A stretch of 64,000 nt of DNA. It comes from Streptomyces vietnamensis (GTDB taxonomy: Bacteria; Actinomycetota; Actinomycetes; Streptomycetales; Streptomycetaceae). The first letter of the stretch is position 1. The number at the start of each line of letters is the position of its first letter. The notes beneath the pieces were generated by a model. The model was not told where the DNA came from, did not search any database, and saw only the letters and a list, made by a program, of their open reading frames with translations. The stretch covers positions 2,151,001 to 2,215,000 of the forward strand of contig NZ_CP010407.1 in assembly GCF_000830005.1 (NCBI RefSeq). Reading direction: 5' to 3'. The translations under genes and the position numbers were made by a program. Positions 41,745 to 50,097 of the stretch are shown one piece after another.

Positions 41745-42863
41745 ATGACGACCACCACCAACAAGGCCGAGGCCACCACCGAGCCGGCCGCCCGCGAGAC
41801 CGTCCTCGACGCGCGCGGGGTCACCATGCGGTTCGGCGGCCTCACCGCCGTGCGCGATGTGAACCTCACGGTGAACAGCGGCGAGATCGTCGGTCTCATC
41901 GGCCCCAACGGCGCCGGAAAGACCACCTTCTTCAACTGCCTCACCGGTCTCTACGTCCCCACCGAGGGCGAAGTCCGGTACAAGGGCACGGTCCTGCCGC
42001 CCACGTCCTTCAAGGTCACCGACGCGGGCATCGCCCGGACGTTCCAGAACATCCGGCTCTTCCACAACATGACCGTCCTGGAGAACGTCCTCGTCGGACG
42101 CCACACCCGGATGAAGCAGGGCCTCTGGTCCGCGCTGCTCCGCCTGCCGGGCTTCAAGAAGGCCGAGGCCGAGGCCGCCGAGCGGGCCATGCAGCTCCTG
42201 GAGTTCATCGGCCTCCAGGACAAGGCGCAGCACCTCGCCAAGAACCTCCCGTACGGAGAGCAGCGCAAGCTGGAGATCGCCCGCGCCCTCGCGAGCGACC
42301 CCGGTCTGATCCTGCTCGACGAGCCCACCGCCGGCATGAACCCGCAGGAGACGCGGGCGGCGGAGGAACTCATCTTCAAGATCCGGGACATGGGCATCGC
42401 CGTGCTCGTCATCGAGCACGACATGCGGTTCATCTTCAACCTCTGCGACCGGGTCGCCGTGCTCGTCCAGGGCCAGAAGCTGATCGAGGGCGACAGCGCG
42501 ACCGTCCAGGGCGACGAGCGGGTCATCGCCGCGTACCTGGGCGAGCCGGTCGCCTCGGAGACGGGCCCCGCACAGGCGTCGGCTCCGGCGGACGAGGAGG
42601 CCTCCGAGGCCTCCGAGGCCGCCGAGACCGACGAGGCTGACGGGACCGACGAGGCCCCCGAGGCTGACGCGGCCCCCGAGGCCGAAGAGGCCGACGAGAC
42701 CGAAGACGCCCCGGCCGAAGAGACCGACGAGGCCGACGAGGCCGACGACGCCCCCTCGGACGAGGCTCCGGCCGCCGAGGCCCCGGCCGCCGAAGGCGCC
42801 GACGAGGAGCCCTCGGAGGACACCCCGCACGACCCTGCTTCGGGCAAGGAGAACGACGCATGA
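41745..42863 (+). CDS. livG: branched-chain amino acid ABC transporter ATPase with long acidic tail
   Basis: 372 residues. ATPase core at about 20-265: Walker A GPNGAGKTT, Q-loop TFQNIRLFHNMTVLENV, LivG-type signature LPYGEQRKLEIARALA, Walker B LILLDEPTAGMN, H-loop VLVIEHDM. Typical LivG proteins are about 255-290 residues. Here a C-terminal extension of about 106 residues (267-372) is almost entirely Glu, Asp, Ala, Pro and Ser, low in complexity and probably disordered. It is encoded by GAC/GAG/GCC-rich repeats, so repeat expansion is a plausible origin. The stop overlaps the livF start (ATGA). Confidence 0.93.
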   Translation: MTTTTNKAEATTEPAARETVLDARGVTMRFGGLTAVRDVNLTVNSGEIVGLIGPNGAGKTTFFNCLTGLYVPTEGEVRYKGTVLPPTSFKVTDAGIARTFQNIRLFHNMTVLENVLVGRHTRMKQGLWSALLRLPGFKKAEAEAAERAMQLLEFIGLQDKAQHLAKNLPYGEQRKLEIARALASDPGLILLDEPTAGMNPQETRAAEELIFKIRDMGIAVLVIEHDMRFIFNLCDRVAVLVQGQKLIEGDSATVQGDERVIAAYLGEPVASETGPAQASAPADEEASEASEAAETDEADGTDEAPEADAAPEAEEADETEDAPAEETDEADEADDAPSDEAPAAEAPAAEGADEEPSEDTPHDPASGKENDA

Positions 42864-43576
42864 CCGCACTGCTCGAAGTCGAGGACCTGCGCGTCGCCTA
42901 CGGAAAGATCGAGGCCGTCAAGGGCATCTCCTTCTCCGTCGACGCCGGTGAGGTCGTCACCCTCATCGGCACCAACGGCGCCGGGAAGACCACCACCCTG
43001 CGGACCCTCTCCGGGCTCCTCAAGCCGGTCGGCGGCCAGATCAAGTTCGAGGGCAAGTCCCTCCGCAAGATCCCCGCGCACAAGATCGTCTCGCTGGGTC
43101 TGGCCCACTCCCCCGAGGGCCGGCACATCTTCCCCCGGATGACGATCGAGGAGAACCTGCTCCTCGGCGCCTTCCTCCGGAAGGACAGCGCCGGCATCGC
43201 CAAGGACGTCCAGCGCGCCTACGACCTCTTCCCGATCCTGGGCGAGCGTCGCAAGCAGGCGGCCGGCACGCTCTCCGGCGGTGAGCAGCAGATGCTCGCC
43301 ATGGGCAGGGCGCTGATGTCCCAGCCGAAGCTGCTCATGCTCGACGAGCCCTCCATGGGCCTCTCACCGATCATGATGCAGAAGATCATGGCGACGATCG
43401 CCGAGCTGAAGGCCCAGGGCACCACGATCCTGCTCGTCGAGCAGAACGCCCAGGCCGCGCTCGCCCTGGCGGACCACGGTCACGTCATGGAGATCGGCAA
43501 GATCGTGCTCTCCGGCACGGGGCAGAACCTGCTCCACGACGAGTCCGTCCGCAAGGCGTACCTCGGCGAGGACTGA
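42860..43576 (+). CDS. livF: branched-chain amino acid ABC transporter ATPase
   Basis: 238 residues, the normal LivF length. Walker A GTNGAGKTT (about 37-45), HSPEGRHIFPRMTIEENLLLGAF, signature LSGGEQQMLAMGRALM, Walker B LLMLDEPSMGLSP, H-loop LLVEQNAQ. It pairs with LivG to drive LivHM. Last gene of the operon; a strong bidirectional terminator follows 12 bases after the stop. Confidence 0.96.
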   Translation: MTALLEVEDLRVAYGKIEAVKGISFSVDAGEVVTLIGTNGAGKTTTLRTLSGLLKPVGGQIKFEGKSLRKIPAHKIVSLGLAHSPEGRHIFPRMTIEENLLLGAFLRKDSAGIAKDVQRAYDLFPILGERRKQAAGTLSGGEQQMLAMGRALMSQPKLLMLDEPSMGLSPIMMQKIMATIAELKAQGTTILLVEQNAQAALALADHGHVMEIGKIVLSGTGQNLLHDESVRKAYLGED

Positions 43577-43588
43577 GCACCGCAGACG

Positions 43589-43624
43589 GAAGGCCCGCCC
43601 CACAGCGACGTGGGGCGGGCCTTC
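43589..43624. terminator. bidirectional terminator between livF and the response regulator gene
   Basis: GAAGGCCCGCCCCAC (43589-43603) and its complement (43610-43624), 15-bp perfect stem, loop AGCGAC, with TTCC after it on the plus strand and T-poor flank on the minus strand. Serves both converging genes. Confidence 0.9.
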
Positions 43625-43646
43625 TTCCGTACGGGGAGGCCGCGGG

Positions 43647-44297
43647 CTACTGCCCCTTGGCCGCCTTCTTCTCCTCGGCGTCCTCGATGACGGCCTCGGC
43701 GACCTGCTGCATCGACATGCGGCGGTCCATAGAGGTCTTCTGGATCCAGCGGAACGCGGCCGGCTCCGTCAGGCCGTACTGGGTCTGCAGGATCGACTTG
43801 GCGCGGTCGACGAGCTTGCGGGTCTCCAGGCGCTGGGAGAGGTCGGCGACCTCCTTCTCCAGGGCGCGGAGTTCGGCGAAGCGGGAGACGGCCATCTCGA
43901 TGGCGGGCACCACGTCGCTCTTGCTGAACGGCTTCACCAGGTACGCCATGGCGCCGGCGTCCCGGGCCCGCTCGACGAGCTCGCGCTGCGAGAAGGCGGT
44001 CAGCATGAGGACCGGGGCGATGGACTCGCCGGCGATCTTCTCGGCGGCCGAGATGCCGTCGAGGACGGGCATCTTCACGTCGAGGATGACGAGGTCGGGG
44101 CGGTGCTCGCGGGCGAGCTCGACGGCCGTGGCGCCGTCTCCGGCCTCGCCGACGACCGTGTAGCCCTCTTCCTCCAGCATCTCTTTGAGGTCGAGGCGGA
44201 TGAGGGCCTCGTCCTCGGCGATGACGACGCGGGTCGTCAGCGGCGGGACGTGCGACGCCTCGGCGTCGGCGGGCTGGGGCGACTCGGGGGCGGTCAC
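43647..44297 (-). CDS. ANTAR-domain response regulator (PdtaR-like)
   Basis: 216 residues. Receiver domain (about 23-140): VVIAEDEALIRLDLKEMLEEEGY with the acidic pair, ILDVKMPVLDG with phospho-acceptor Asp73, LTAF and YLVKPF with Lys. A helical linker leads to an ANTAR RNA-binding domain (about 150-205; LETRKLVDRAKSILQTQYGLTEPAAFRWIQKTSMDRRMSMQQVAEAVI). ANTAR proteins bind paired hexanucleotide hairpins in mRNA to prevent termination. I prefer GTG 44297, which has GAGGAG five bases upstream, over ATG 44315. The cognate histidine kinase is not adjacent, as in mycobacterial pdtaS/pdtaR. Confidence 0.93.
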   Translation of the reverse strand: MTAPESPQPADAEASHVPPLTTRVVIAEDEALIRLDLKEMLEEEGYTVVGEAGDGATAVELAREHRPDLVILDVKMPVLDGISAAEKIAGESIAPVLMLTAFSQRELVERARDAGAMAYLVKPFSKSDVVPAIEMAVSRFAELRALEKEVADLSQRLETRKLVDRAKSILQTQYGLTEPAAFRWIQKTSMDRRMSMQQVAEAVIEDAEEKKAAKGQ

Positions 44298-44412
44298 GCG
44301 GGCTCCTCGTTCCATGGCCTCGTTCCGAGGCGGATACAGCTCCCCATGAGCCTACCTACCTCCTGTAAGGTAGGGGCACGGCGGGTGATCACCGACCTTC
44401 GTTTTGAAGGAT

Positions 44413-44485
44413 GCCCCGGTAGCCCAGCGGAAGAGGCAGTGGTCTCAAACACCATACAGCGTGGGTTCGAATCCCACCCGGGGCA
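44413..44485 (+). tRNA. tRNA with CAA anticodon, class I fold (nominal tRNA-Leu)
   Basis: 73 bases without encoded CCA. Acceptor stem GCCCCGG (44413-44419) pairs with CCGGGGC (44478-44484), discriminator A. D-arm GCCC/AGGC, anticodon stem GTGGT (44439-44443) with ACCAT (44451-44455), loop CTCAAAC giving anticodon CAA (44446-44448) and U33. The variable region is only ACAGC (5 nt). T-arm GTGGG-TTCGAAT-CCCAC. A CAA anticodon reads UUG (Leu), but leucine tRNAs in bacteria have a long variable arm (class II), which is missing here. The structure is otherwise well formed. Confidence 0.85.
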
Positions 44486-44521
44486 CTTTACCTTCGATTC
44501 CAAGGACTGAGACCTTGGGCT

Positions 44522-45949
44522 CTAGGCGAGTGGTTCTCCGATGTGATGGACACGGACCAGGTTCGTGGAGCCCGCGACGCCGGGCGGGGAGCCCGCCGTG
44601 ATGACCACGATGTCGCCCGGCCTGCAGCGGCCGATCCTCAGCAACTCCTCGTCGACCTGGGCCACCATCGCGTCCGTGGAGTCCACCTGCGGGCCGAGGA
44701 AGGTCTCGACGCCCCAGGTGAGGTTGAGCTGGGAGCGGGTCGCCGGGTCCGGGGTGAAGGCGAGCAGCGGGATCGGCGAGCGGTAGCGGGAGAGCCGCTT
44801 GACGGTGTCTCCGGACTGGGTGAAGGCCACGAGGAACTTGGCGCCCAGGAAGTCGCCCATCTCGGCGGCCGCGCGGGCCACGGCGCCGCCCTGGGTGCGG
44901 GGCTTGTTCCGCTCGGTGAGGGGCGGGAGTCCCTTGGCGAGGACGTCCTCCTCCGCGGCCTCGACGATCCGGCTCATGGTGCGGACCGTCTCGATCGGGT
45001 GGCGGCCGACGCTGGTCTCGCCGGAGAGCATCACGGCGTCGGTGCCGTCGATGACCGCGTTCGCCACGTCGCTCGCCTCGGCGCGCGTGGGGCGGGAGTT
45101 GTCGATCATCGAGTCGAGCATCTGGGTGGCGACGATGACCGGCTTGGCGTTGCGCTTGGCCAGCTTCACCGCGCGCTTCTGGACGATCGGCACCTGCTCC
45201 AGGGGCATTTCGACGCCCAGGTCGCCGCGGGCGACCATGATGCCGTCGAAGGCGGCGACGATCTCCTCGATGTTCTCGACGGCCTGCGGCTTCTCGATCT
45301 TGGCGATGACGGGGAGCCGGCGGCCCTCCTCGTCCATGATCCGGTGCACGTCGTCGATGTCCCGGGCGCTGCGGACGAAGGAGAGGGCGACGACGTCGGC
45401 GCCGATGCGCAGCGCCCAGCGCAGGTCCTCGATGTCCTTCTCGGAGAGGGCGGGGACGGAGACGGCGACGCCGGGCAGGTTGAGGCCCTTGTGGTCGGAG
45501 ACCATGCCGCCCTCGATCACGCGGGTGTGCACGCGCGGGCCGTCGACGGAGGTGACCTCCAGGGTGACGCGACCGTCGTCGACGAGGATGCGCTCGCCCG
45601 CGGTCACGTCCCCGGCGAGGCCGGAGTAGGTCGTCCCGCAGCCGTGGCGGTCGCCCTCCATCGACTCGACGGTGATGGTGAACTCGTCGCCGCGTTCAAG
45701 GAGTACGGGGCCCTCGCGGAAGCGGCCGAGGCGGATCTTCGGGCCTTGAAGGTCGGCGAGGACGCCGACGCTGCGGCCGGTCTCGTCGGCGGCCTCACGC
45801 ACGTGCTGGTAGCGCTTCTCGTGGTCGGCATAGCTGCCGTGGCTGAGGTTGAAGCGGGCCACGTCCATTCCGGCCTCGATCAACGCCTTGATCTGGTCGT
45901 ATGTTTCGGTGGCGGGCCCAAGGGTACAAACGATTTTCGCTCGGCGCAT
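44522..45949 (-). CDS. pyk: pyruvate kinase
   Basis: 475 residues. It makes pyruvate and ATP from phosphoenolpyruvate and ADP, the last step of glycolysis. Landmarks: RRAKIVCTLGPATETYDQIKALIEAGMDVARFNLSHG, DLQGPKIRLGRF, VALSFVRSARDI, VIAKIEKPQAVENI, IMVARGDLGVEMP, ATQMLDSMIDNSRPTRAEASDVANAVIDGTDAVMLSGETSVGRHP, and a complete C-terminal allosteric domain. Streptomycetes usually have two pyk genes; the position beside an ANTAR regulator fits the pyk2 locus of S. coelicolor as I recall it. The ATG at 45949 has only a weak ribosome site. A perfect 12-bp palindrome lies about 55-80 bases upstream. Confidence 0.96.
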   Translation of the reverse strand: MRRAKIVCTLGPATETYDQIKALIEAGMDVARFNLSHGSYADHEKRYQHVREAADETGRSVGVLADLQGPKIRLGRFREGPVLLERGDEFTITVESMEGDRHGCGTTYSGLAGDVTAGERILVDDGRVTLEVTSVDGPRVHTRVIEGGMVSDHKGLNLPGVAVSVPALSEKDIEDLRWALRIGADVVALSFVRSARDIDDVHRIMDEEGRRLPVIAKIEKPQAVENIEEIVAAFDGIMVARGDLGVEMPLEQVPIVQKRAVKLAKRNAKPVIVATQMLDSMIDNSRPTRAEASDVANAVIDGTDAVMLSGETSVGRHPIETVRTMSRIVEAAEEDVLAKGLPPLTERNKPRTQGGAVARAAAEMGDFLGAKFLVAFTQSGDTVKRLSRYRSPIPLLAFTPDPATRSQLNLTWGVETFLGPQVDSTDAMVAQVDEELLRIGRCRPGDIVVITAGSPPGVAGSTNLVRVHHIGEPLA

Positions 45950-46002
45950 GAGGCGAGCCTAGGGCTTACCAGTGGGTAGCGAAGGCGCCCACCATGACAA
46001 GC

Positions 46003-46029
46003 CAACAACCTTTCCATGAAAGGTTGTTG
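46003..46029. promoter_or_regulatory. perfect 12-bp-arm palindrome upstream of pyk
   Basis: CAACAACCTTTC (46003-46014) and GAAAGGTTGTTG (46018-46029) with CAT between them. It is AT-rich for this genome and lies between pyk (start 45949) and the SIMPL gene stop (46096). It could be a regulator operator over the pyk promoter or a hairpin in the pyk leader. Confidence 0.65.
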
Positions 46030-46095
46030 ACAAGTCTTGAATCTGTGCGGCGGCTTGCTCCGATGAGCGGGTTACGGGCCGAAAAGCCGTTCGTC

Positions 46096-46770
46096 TCAGA
46101 GTGCGGGCGGCGCCATCGTGAACCGCGCCGCGACCTCCGCGGTGACCGTCTGCCGCTGGGGTTCCAGGTCCAGCGGAGCGGGTGCCTCCACCGCCTCGGC
46201 GGCGAAGGCCATGCGCATCCCGCCGGCCGGAGCCGGCGCGCCGGGGGCGAGTCCGGTGTCGGAGAGTTCGAGCAGGGCCACCAGGGAGGTGCCGAGCGCC
46301 TCCGCGTACTCGCGCGCCCGGCGCACCGCGTCCCGTACGGCCTGCCGGCGCGCCTCCGCGTGCGCCGGGGAGTCCGGGCGCAGCGACCACCAGGGGCCGT
46401 CCACCCGGGTCCACTCCAGGTCGGCGAGGCGCGTGACCAGCTCGCCGAGGGCGGTGACATCGGTCAGCTCGACCGACAGGTGCACCCAGCCCTGGTAGCC
46501 GCGCACCCGCTCGCCGCGGCCGTGCCGGGCCGGCTCCGGGGTGACGGACAGGGCGCCCGTCTCCAGCGCGGCGACGGCCTCGCCGTACGACTTCACCAGG
46601 GCGATCGCCTCGGCGTTGCGGCTCGTCAGCGCGGCGAGCACCGAGGCCCGGTCGGTGCCCCTGGCGCGTACCGACACGCCGATCCGGGCCAGTTCCGGCT
46701 CCACCTCCAGACGGCCCTCGCCACGGACCGTCACCTGGGGCGCCTCGGGGGTGGGGTGCGGGTGTGTCAT
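46096..46770 (-). CDS. SIMPL domain protein (DUF541)
   Basis: 224 residues. The SIMPL/DUF541 pattern is VTVRGEGRLEVEPELARIGVSVRARGTDRASVLAALTSRNAEAI, then ALETGALSVTPE, GYQGWVHLSVELTDVTALGELVTRLADLEWTRVDG, and ARRQAVRDAVRRAREYAEALGTSLVALLELSD. Many family members are exported, but here no signal peptide is seen, so it is probably cytoplasmic. Function is unknown; some relatives affect oxidative stress or outer-surface proteins. ATG 46770 with GGGAAAG eight bases upstream; a longer ATG start at 46854 looks non-coding. Confidence 0.85.
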   Translation of the reverse strand: MTHPHPTPEAPQVTVRGEGRLEVEPELARIGVSVRARGTDRASVLAALTSRNAEAIALVKSYGEAVAALETGALSVTPEPARHGRGERVRGYQGWVHLSVELTDVTALGELVTRLADLEWTRVDGPWWSLRPDSPAHAEARRQAVRDAVRRAREYAEALGTSLVALLELSDTGLAPGAPAPAGGMRMAFAAEAVEAPAPLDLEPQRQTVTAEVAARFTMAPPAL

Positions 46771-46883
46771 ACCGAACACTTTCCCACTCCGTAACCCGAA
46801 AGGTCTGTTGCGACAGTGCGTTCCAGGCCAGAATCTACGCGCGTTGTGCGCCATGGCAGGCGCCGTATCAAGGGGAGAAACAC

Positions 46884-48680
46884 ATGCCGCTGAACCGCCG
46901 GGCCTTCCTGGAGAGCTCCGCCGCCGTCGGAGCCGGAGTCGCTCTCACCGCCGGGGTCGCCGCCCCCGCCGAGGCCCGTGAAGCCCGCCCCCGGCCGGCC
47001 AAGCGGTACTCGTTCACCGTGATGGGCACCACCGACCTGCACGGCAACGTCTTCAACTGGGACTACTTCACGGACAAGGAGTTCGACGACAAGGCCCACA
47101 ACGACGTCGGCCTCGCCAAGATCTCCACCCTGGTGAACCAGGTGCGCGCCGAGAAGGGCGAGGGCAACACGCTCCTCATCGACGCCGGCGACACCATCCA
47201 GGGCACCCAGCTGTCCTACTACTACGCCAAGGTCGACCCGATCACCCAGGCCGGCGGCCCCGTCCACCCGATGGCCCAGGCCATGAACGCCATCGGCTAC
47301 GACGCCGCCGCGCTCGGCAACCACGAGTTCAACTACGGCATCCCGGTGCTGCGGAAGTTCGAGGAGCAGTGCGACTTCCCGCTGCTCGGCGCCAACGCGC
47401 TCGACGCCAAGACCCTGCGCCCGGCCTTCGCCCCGTACAGCATGCACTGCCTGCGCACCCCGCACGGCAAGGACGTCAAGGTCGCCGTCCTCGGCCTGAC
47501 CAACCCGGGCATCGCCATCTGGGACAAGGCGAACGTCACCGGCAGGATGGTCTTCCCCGGTCTCGAGGAGCAGGCCGCGAAGTGGGTGCCGAAGCTGCGC
47601 TCGATGGGCGCCGACGTCGTGGTCGTCTCGGCGCACTCCGGCTCCTCCGGCACCTCCTCGTACGGCGACCAGCTCCCGTACATCGAGAACGCCGCCGGGC
47701 TCGTCGCCGAGCAGGTGCCAGGCATCGACGCGATCCTCGTCGGGCACGCCCACACCGAGATCCCCGAGTACCGGGTGAAGAACAAGGAGACCGGCAAGGA
47801 CGTCGTCCTGTCCGAGCCGCTGAAGTGGGGCCAGCGCCTCACCCTCTTCTCCTTCGACCTGGTGTGGGAGAAGGGCCGCTGGGTGGTCGAGAAGGCCGGC
47901 GCGCAGGTCCTCAACTCCAACACGGTCGCCGAGGACCCGGAGATCACCGGGCTGCTCGCCGACGAGCACAAGAAGGTCGTCGCGTACGTCAACCAGGTCA
48001 TCGGCACCTCCACGGCGGCCATGACCACGGCCGACGCGCCGTGGAAGGACGAGCCGATCATCGACCTGATCAACGTCGTCCAGGCCGAGACGGTGAAGGC
48101 GGCCCTCGCGGGCGGCCAGTACGCGAACCTTCCGGTGGTCTCGCAGGCGTCCTGCTTCTCCCGGACCGCCCGCATCCCGGCCGGTGAGATCTCCATCAAG
48201 GACGCCGCCGGGCTCTACGTCTTCGAGAACACCCTGGAGGCCCGCCTGATGACGGGTGCCCAGCTGAAGGACTACCTGGAGTACTCGGCGAAGTACTACG
48301 TCCAGACCCCGGCGGGTGTGCCGGTGGACACCGCGAAGCTGACCAACGCGGACAACACCCCGGACTACAACTACGACGCGCTGTCGGGTCTGACGTACGA
48401 GATCGACATCGCCAAGCCGGCCGGCTCGCGGATCGTGAACCTGTCCTTCCGGGGCGCGCCGATCGACCCGGCGGCGCAGTTCGTGCTCGCCGTCAACAAC
48501 TACCGGGCGAACGGCGGCGGCGCGTTCCCGCACGTCGCCGCCGCCCCGCAGCTGTGGGCGAACTCGGACGAGATCCGCAACACCATCATCCAGTGGGTGA
48601 AGGCCAAGGGGACGGTCGACCCGGGCACCTTCGCGTCGGTGGACTGGAAGCTGACCCGGGACGGCGTGCCGGTCTTCTAG
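46884..48680 (+). CDS. Tat-exported 5'-nucleotidase / metallophosphatase
   Basis: 598 residues. Twin-arginine signal NRRAFLESSAAVGAGVALTAG at 4-24. The N-terminal metallophosphatase domain has TTDLHGNVFNWDYF (Asp-x-His), DAGDTIQGT, ALGNHEFNYG, VVSAHSG and GHAHTEIPE. The C-terminal 5'-nucleotidase domain runs from about 380 to 580 (NTVAEDPEI, VYAFENTLEA-like LYVFENTLEARLMTGAQLKDYLEYSAKYY, FVLAVNNYRANGGG). Such proteins release phosphate from extracellular nucleotides or cyclic nucleotides. ATG 46884 with GGGGAGA six bases upstream. Divergent from the SIMPL gene; I saw no PHO box. Confidence 0.93.
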   Translation: MPLNRRAFLESSAAVGAGVALTAGVAAPAEAREARPRPAKRYSFTVMGTTDLHGNVFNWDYFTDKEFDDKAHNDVGLAKISTLVNQVRAEKGEGNTLLIDAGDTIQGTQLSYYYAKVDPITQAGGPVHPMAQAMNAIGYDAAALGNHEFNYGIPVLRKFEEQCDFPLLGANALDAKTLRPAFAPYSMHCLRTPHGKDVKVAVLGLTNPGIAIWDKANVTGRMVFPGLEEQAAKWVPKLRSMGADVVVVSAHSGSSGTSSYGDQLPYIENAAGLVAEQVPGIDAILVGHAHTEIPEYRVKNKETGKDVVLSEPLKWGQRLTLFSFDLVWEKGRWVVEKAGAQVLNSNTVAEDPEITGLLADEHKKVVAYVNQVIGTSTAAMTTADAPWKDEPIIDLINVVQAETVKAALAGGQYANLPVVSQASCFSRTARIPAGEISIKDAAGLYVFENTLEARLMTGAQLKDYLEYSAKYYVQTPAGVPVDTAKLTNADNTPDYNYDALSGLTYEIDIAKPAGSRIVNLSFRGAPIDPAAQFVLAVNNYRANGGGAFPHVAAAPQLWANSDEIRNTIIQWVKAKGTVDPGTFASVDWKLTRDGVPVF

Positions 48681-48684
48681 TCGC

Positions 48685-50097
48685 CTAGTGCTGCACGAGG
48701 GGCGTCAGCTTCCGGTCCTGGGACGGGATGCTCGGCGCCTCTCGCGTCTCCAGGCCGAAGCTGGTGAAGGCGGTGCGACGCGGCAGCGGGTACGGCTCCT
48801 TGCCGCTGACCGCGTTGAGGATGGTCGCGCTGCGCCAGGCCGCGAGGCCCAGGTCGGGGGCGCCGACGCCATGGGTGTGGCGCTCGGCGTTCTGGACGTA
48901 CACGGAGCCGGTGACGGAGGGGTCGAGGACCAGGCGGTAGCGCTCGTCGACCCGGGGGCGCCCGGAGGAGTCGCGCCGCAGGTACGGATCGAGCCCGGCG
49001 AGCATCCGGTCCACCGGGCGCTCCCGGTAGCCGGTCGCGAGGACGACGGCGTCGGTGGTGAGCCGGGAGCGGGTGGACTGCTGCACGTGCTCCAGGTGCA
49101 GTTCGACCTGGGTGGTGGCGACCCGCCCGGCGGTGCGGACCCGGACGCCGGGGGTGAGGACGGCGTCGGGCCAGCCGCCGTGCAGGGTGCGGCGGTAGAG
49201 CTCGTCGTGGATGGCGGCGATCGTCTCCGCGTCGATGCCCTTGTGCAACTGCCACTGGCGGGGCATGAGTTCGCCGCGCACGGGCTCGGGCAGGGCGTGG
49301 AAGTAGCGGGTGTAGTCGGGGGTGAAGTGCTCCAGGCCCAGCTTGGAGTACTCCATCGGGGCGAAGGCCTCGGTGCGGGCCAGCCAGTGGATGCGCTCGG
49401 CTCCGGCGGGGCGGGCCCGGAGCAGGTCGAGGAAGACCTCGGCGCCGGACTGGCCGGAGCCGATGACGGTGACGTGCCCGGCGCGCAGCAGCGTCTCGCG
49501 GTGGGTCAGGTAGTCGGCGGAGTGGAACACCGGGACGCCGGGGGCGTCGGCGAGCGGACGGAGCGGCTCGGGGACGTACGGCTCGGTGCCGACGCCCAGG
49601 ACGACATTCCGGGTGTAGGCGCGGCCCAGGGCCTCGGCCTCCCCGTCCGGGTCGATCTGGGTGAAGTCGACCTCGAAGAGGCGTCGTTCGGGGTTCCAGC
49701 GGACCGAGTCGACCTGGTGGCCGAAGCGGAGTCCGGGGAGCCGCTCGCTGACCCAGCGGCAGTAGGCGTCGTACTCGGCGCGCTGGATGTGGAACTTCTC
49801 GGCGAAGTAGAAGGGGAAGAGGCGCTCGCGGCTCTTCAGGTAGTTGAGGAAGGTCCAGGGGCTGGCCGGGTCCGCGAGGGTCACCAGGTCGGCGAGGAAG
49901 GGAACCTGGAGGGTGGCGCCCTCGATGAGCAGTCCCGGGTGCCAGTGGAAGGCGGGCCGCTGCTCGTAGAAGGTGGCGGCGAGGCCGCCGGGGACGCCGT
50001 GCGCGAGGGCGGCGAGCGAGAGGTTGAAGGGGCCGATGCCGACGCCCACCAGGTCGTGGGGTTGGTCGAGGTCCTGCTGGGGGGTGCTGCCGGTCAT
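48685..50097 (-). CDS. lysine/diamine N-monooxygenase (DesB/IucD-like)
   Basis: 470 residues. Flavin-dependent N-hydroxylase of the siderophore family. FAD site DLVGVGIGPFNLSLAALAH, substrate region EQRPAFHWHPGLLIEGATLQVPFLADLVTLADPASPWTFLNYLKSRERLF, NADPH site VTVIGSGQSGAEVFLDLLR, and ATGYRERPVD near the end. Relatives hydroxylate lysine, ornithine or, for DesB, cadaverine. The start overlaps the decarboxylase stop by four bases (ATGA), so the two enzymes are coupled: decarboxylate a diamino acid, then N-hydroxylate the diamine. The later acyltransferase and NIS synthetase of desferrioxamine synthesis are not in this window. Confidence 0.9.
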   Translation of the reverse strand: MTGSTPQQDLDQPHDLVGVGIGPFNLSLAALAHGVPGGLAATFYEQRPAFHWHPGLLIEGATLQVPFLADLVTLADPASPWTFLNYLKSRERLFPFYFAEKFHIQRAEYDAYCRWVSERLPGLRFGHQVDSVRWNPERRLFEVDFTQIDPDGEAEALGRAYTRNVVLGVGTEPYVPEPLRPLADAPGVPVFHSADYLTHRETLLRAGHVTVIGSGQSGAEVFLDLLRARPAGAERIHWLARTEAFAPMEYSKLGLEHFTPDYTRYFHALPEPVRGELMPRQWQLHKGIDAETIAAIHDELYRRTLHGGWPDAVLTPGVRVRTAGRVATTQVELHLEHVQQSTRSRLTTDAVVLATGYRERPVDRMLAGLDPYLRRDSSGRPRVDERYRLVLDPSVTGSVYVQNAERHTHGVGAPDLGLAAWRSATILNAVSGKEPYPLPRRTAFTSFGLETREAPSIPSQDRKLTPLVQH

